Below, one piece after another: positions 61,819 through 64,000 of a stretch of 64,000 nt of DNA; within the stretch, counting starts at the first letter, position 1; each line of letters starts with the position of its first letter. The notes under the pieces were generated by a model that searched no databases, had not been told where the DNA came from, and worked only from the letters and a program-made list of their open reading frames with translations. Location: assembly GCA_905221605.1 (NCBI GenBank), contig CAJNDS010002166.1, forward strand, positions 186,001 through 250,000, written 5' to 3'. A program made the position numbers and the translations under genes. This DNA comes from Symbiodinium natans (Eukaryota; Sar; Dinophyceae; Suessiales; Symbiodiniaceae).

Positions 61819-61907
61819 TTATGGTTGTTTGCAGGTTCTTCTGTGAGAACTCGTTCTCACAGACTTTCCAAGGAAGAAAACGCGCTTTGCCGCCATGGCC
61901 TTCCACC
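61819..61907 (-). CDS. terminal exon after introner-like intron D
   Basis: 29 codons with TAA on the minus strand: WKAMAAKRVFFLGKSVRTSS, then HRRTCKQP. The acceptor GGGGGTTCAG|GG is the end of element D. The phase with 61981-62014 matches (G + GG = Gly). Basic protein tail. Confidence 0.6.
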
Positions 61908-61980
61908 CTGAACCCCCAAAATGGGGGTTTACGAAAGTAGGGGGGGGACCTCCTAATGTGGAGCCCGAATTTTCGGGAAC
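61908..61980 (-). mobile_element. introner-like element, GTTTCCGAA family, copy D (73-nt intron)
   Basis: Begins GTTCCCGAAAATTCGGG and ends CCCCCATTTTGGGGGTTCAG in minus sense. It is a short member of the family, with inner ATGGGGGTTTACGAAAGT. It forms a complete intron with matching exon phases. Confidence 0.65.
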
Positions 61981-62014
61981 CCCCAAGACCCTTCAGGTTC
62001 TTCAGGCGTTTCAT
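61981..62014 (-). CDS. exon with possible start codon
   Basis: The minus strand reads MKRLKNLKGLG before donor GGGG|GTTCCC. The frame is open further upstream (IDHSSDPYIN), so the Met may be internal. Confidence 0.5.
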
Positions 62015-62111
62015 GTTAATATAGGGGTCGGAAGAATGATCAATACAAATATTCCCTCATGGCGCCTTTGTATCTATACTATAAGAACCCCCAAAGCCCT
62101 ATTCTAATTAT

Positions 62112-62215
62112 TCAGGCCCCTCTGTTGCGTCCCGCGCCTCGGCTGAAGGCCTCCAGGCACAAGTTCAGCTGCCGCCGCGCCACGTTGACGCTGCGGCCGC
62201 CGGCCTCCAAGCGAG
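62112..62215 (-). CDS. terminal exon after introner-like intron C
   Basis: 33 codons and TGA on the minus strand: RLEAGGRSVNVARRQLNLCL, then EAFSRGAGRNRGA. The acceptor is GTCAAG|CT, and the phase matches exon 62329-62398 (G + CT = Ala). The Arg/Leu pattern suggests a helix. Family not recognised. Confidence 0.65.
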
Positions 62216-62328
62216 CTTGACAGCCGGGTTGACGAAAACAGGGGGCCCCCAATATAGATCCCCAACTAGTAACTAGTAGGATTCCCTTACAATCGGGACC
62301 CCAACAAGGTACCCCGAGTTTCGGACAC
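62216..62328 (-). mobile_element. introner-like element, GTTTCCGAA family, copy C (113-nt intron)
   Basis: In minus sense it begins GTGTCCGAAACTCGGGGTAC, contains GGGAATCCTACTAGTTACTA like copy B, and ends near CGTCAACCCGGCTGTCAAG. It fills the intron exactly. Confidence 0.7.
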
Positions 62329-62398
62329 CCCCATTTGGGAGCCTCCTTGGGGATTCGGCTATGAAGGCTCGCCCTGCCTCGTCTGCAGAGGCCGGGGG
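62329..62398 (-). CDS. exon before introner-like intron C
   Basis: The minus strand reads PPASADEAGRAFIAESPRRL, then PNG, from TCTGGAG to GGGG|GTGTCC. Ends in phase 1 and joins 62112-62215. Confidence 0.6.
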
Positions 62399-62911
62399 CT
62401 CCAGAATGCCCCTGGGCGCTTTGAAGCTCTGAGGGCAAGGCTAGAACGAATCCGGGCGAGGGGGGGGATGGGTGCAAGGGCCCATATTCCCCAAATAGGG
62501 CCTTACTAATCCCTGATCCCTTTTTTTGGGGGGGTTTAGGGTGTAGGGTTTTGATACATGTGGTTATAATGCTTCAACGCAATCCTTTATGTTGAGCTGT
62601 TCTTGCTGATGATGGTTTTTTCTTGTTCTGGTTGCTGTTATTGTATCAAAGTAAACGCAACATGATTCCAAGGGCATTCTTGAAATGCTTATTTCAAACT
62701 GAATAACTCACTACTCCTCGCACCTAGTTCATTTGGTTTTGTGCGCGTGCGTGCTTATGGCCTATGTGTGTGTGTGTGCAGTCGAAGTACCAAGGTACCT
62801 TCAAACATGTTGGCAGCTATGCCTATACCCCCCCTTCGCACCGTCTACAGCACAAAATGACATCTTTAACATTCCTTTGGGCTTGACCCCTAAACCCCAA
62901 ACAAGCCGAAG

Positions 62912-63027
62912 GGGCTGGGCGGCTGGCAGTGGGAGCTGTGGATGCTCCACATGACGCTGGCGCAGGCGGGCATTCTCCTTCAAGGAAAGCGCAGCACCAT
63001 CTTTGCGAGGACTGAGGAAGTGCCAGG
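62912..63027 (+). CDS. exon ending on a telomere-repeat donor
   Basis: The plus strand reads GLGGWQWELWMLHMTLAQAG, then ILLQGKRSTIFARTEEVP, from GCCGAAG to AGG|GTTTAGGG. The first half is hydrophobic. A minus reading (ENARLRQRHVEHPQLPLPAA) is open too. The phase matches the next plus exon. Confidence 0.5.
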
Positions 63028-63059
63028 GTTTAGGGTTTAGCATTTAGGGTTTAGTCAAG
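63028..63059 (+). other. possible 32-nt intron made of telomere-like repeats
   Basis: GTTTAGGGTTTAGCATTTAG... to GTCAAG. It consists almost only of repeat units and has GT...AG ends; the flanking frames agree. Confidence 0.35.
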
Positions 63060-63191
63060 TCAGCACATTATGGCGTTGCGAAGTCCAGGCGCAAGTGTTA
63101 GCGAAACGATCCAAGATCTAAACCGGCGAGATGCAACTGCTAGGGCGGAGCTGGCAAAAAGCAAGGCTCCTGAAGCATGGACGCAGCGAAG
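63060..63191 (+). CDS. exon, helical
   Basis: The plus strand reads QHIMALRSPGASVSETIQDL, then NRRDATARAELAKSKAPEAW and TQR, to donor AAG|GTGGAG. Alternatively a small ORF starts at ATG 63070. An overlapping frame from 63177 (MDAAKVESFLIVAEHHSECC...) runs to a stop at 63311 and could be the 3' continuation. Confidence 0.5.
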
Positions 63192-64000
63192 GTGGAGAGC
63201 TTCCTGATCGTGGCGGAGCACCACTCGGAATGCTGCCTGCGGGAGCAGGCCGTCACTCAGGGCAGCAGAGAAGACCTCAAAAGCCTCCACAAGAGGCCTT
63301 CAGGCTTCTAAGGCTCTAAGGTTTAGGAAGGCGAATCTCCCCAGGCATCCGATGTACCTGAACCCTCTGAACATGCCTGAGACACTTACCAGCCGATATT
63401 CTCCCGGCCTCATCTCCACCTCCAGGGAGGTGGATGCCTGGCGTCCACGATCCGGCATCCTCAGCTAAACTGGTGTAGAGTTTCCCTCTGGTATTCACAC
63501 TTAGGCCACTGGGATCTCAAAGCACATACTAGTACCTACTGTACACCACCTTCGGAAGTGAAACCTTTTGAAGGCTCCAGGATCATAGCAAGTAGAGTTC
63601 TAGAGCGCCCTTATCATCTCTCACCAAGATCAGAGCACAGTCGTCGTCTCCTGAACTTGGCCACTCAGTTTCATGATGGCCCCACTTGAGCTCACAATCG
63701 GAACTCTACGCCAACATCCTCTCTACATAGGAGTCATTGCTTCGAGCACAGAGCAATGACTTGCATTCTCCATCCTACCACCCGGAGCTATGCAGCAACA
63801 GGGGCGGCAGTGGGACAACAGCAGCCAAGCGGCGTGGACTCGACCTCGTCCTGGGAATGGGCACTCAGGGGTAGTTTCAATTCTCACACCCGCACGGAAG
63901 GGTGGGGGGGGGGACTGGGTTTAGGGTGGGAACTGGGCTTGTGGCTTTTTTAGCAAGGCAAGGTGCAGCAGCTCAGTCGGTGTTCCAGTTTCTACGACTT

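Overview
The window looks like nuclear DNA of an intron-rich protist, most likely a dinoflagellate or close alveolate relative. Evidence: TTTAGGG-type repeats are scattered through the whole window in both orientations. Coding sequence is cut into many short exons (about 30-130 nt). Intron borders often read AG|G at the acceptor, with GT and apparently some GC donors. One gene encodes a tandem NUMOD4/HNH protein, a kind I associate with such genomes. There is no operon, no bacterial ribosome-binding site and no rRNA; I found no tRNA or CRISPR array by eye. The genus cannot be told from sequence alone.

Two genes are secure. A three-exon PI-PLC X-domain-like phosphodiesterase lies on the minus strand at 47875-49864, and its splice phases fit. 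A tandem NUMOD4/HNH/IENR1-type endonuclease lies on the minus strand at 55887-57182. TPR-like exons lie on the minus strand at 47058-47116, 49971-50064, 50426-50496 and 51757-51844; the 50426 and 49971 exons join in phase. The other coding entries are individual exons or exon fragments. I found them by reading GC-rich islands between repeat arrays for an open frame, an AG acceptor and a GT/GC donor. Many islands are open on both strands, so strand and frame are judgement calls and confidences are modest. Exon sets that join in phase are 28795-29052, 61819-62014, 62112-62398 and 23214-23549 (all minus), and 62912-63191 (plus).

Layout. 0-5 kb: telomere-like arrays with short exons. 5.2-9.6 kb: a 4.4-kb foldback element with roughly 2-kb inverted arms and a palindrome cluster at its exact centre. 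9.6-19.6 kb: arrays, exons and small inverted-repeat elements. 19.7-22.1 kb: an AT-rich island with a CCAAAA/TTTTGG hairpin and poly-C boundaries. 22-31 kb: mostly minus-strand exons, with a short plus-strand stretch at 24.6-25.3 kb. 31-36 kb: mixed. 36-41 kb: plus-strand exons. 41-47 kb: microsatellites, arrays and weak ORFs. 47-52 kb: PI-PLC and TPR exons, minus. 54-58 kb: the HNH gene and unassigned ORFs. 58-64 kb: minus-strand exons, a (GT)n tract of about 190 bp, then a plus-strand exon pair.

The most interesting system is how introns seem to be built. Small inverted-repeat elements coincide with whole introns. One family (copies at 62216-62328, 61908-61980, 30900-30999 and 23320-23457) has ends that supply GT/GC and AG borders, and in three copies the two flanking exon phases match. 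A second type at 15260-15349 does the same. Independently, many exons end directly on GTTTAGGG, and at least one begins directly after TTTAG, so telomere-like arrays act as intron edges. This fits introner-like elements, already reported in dinoflagellates, plus a telomere-repeat-based intron expansion.
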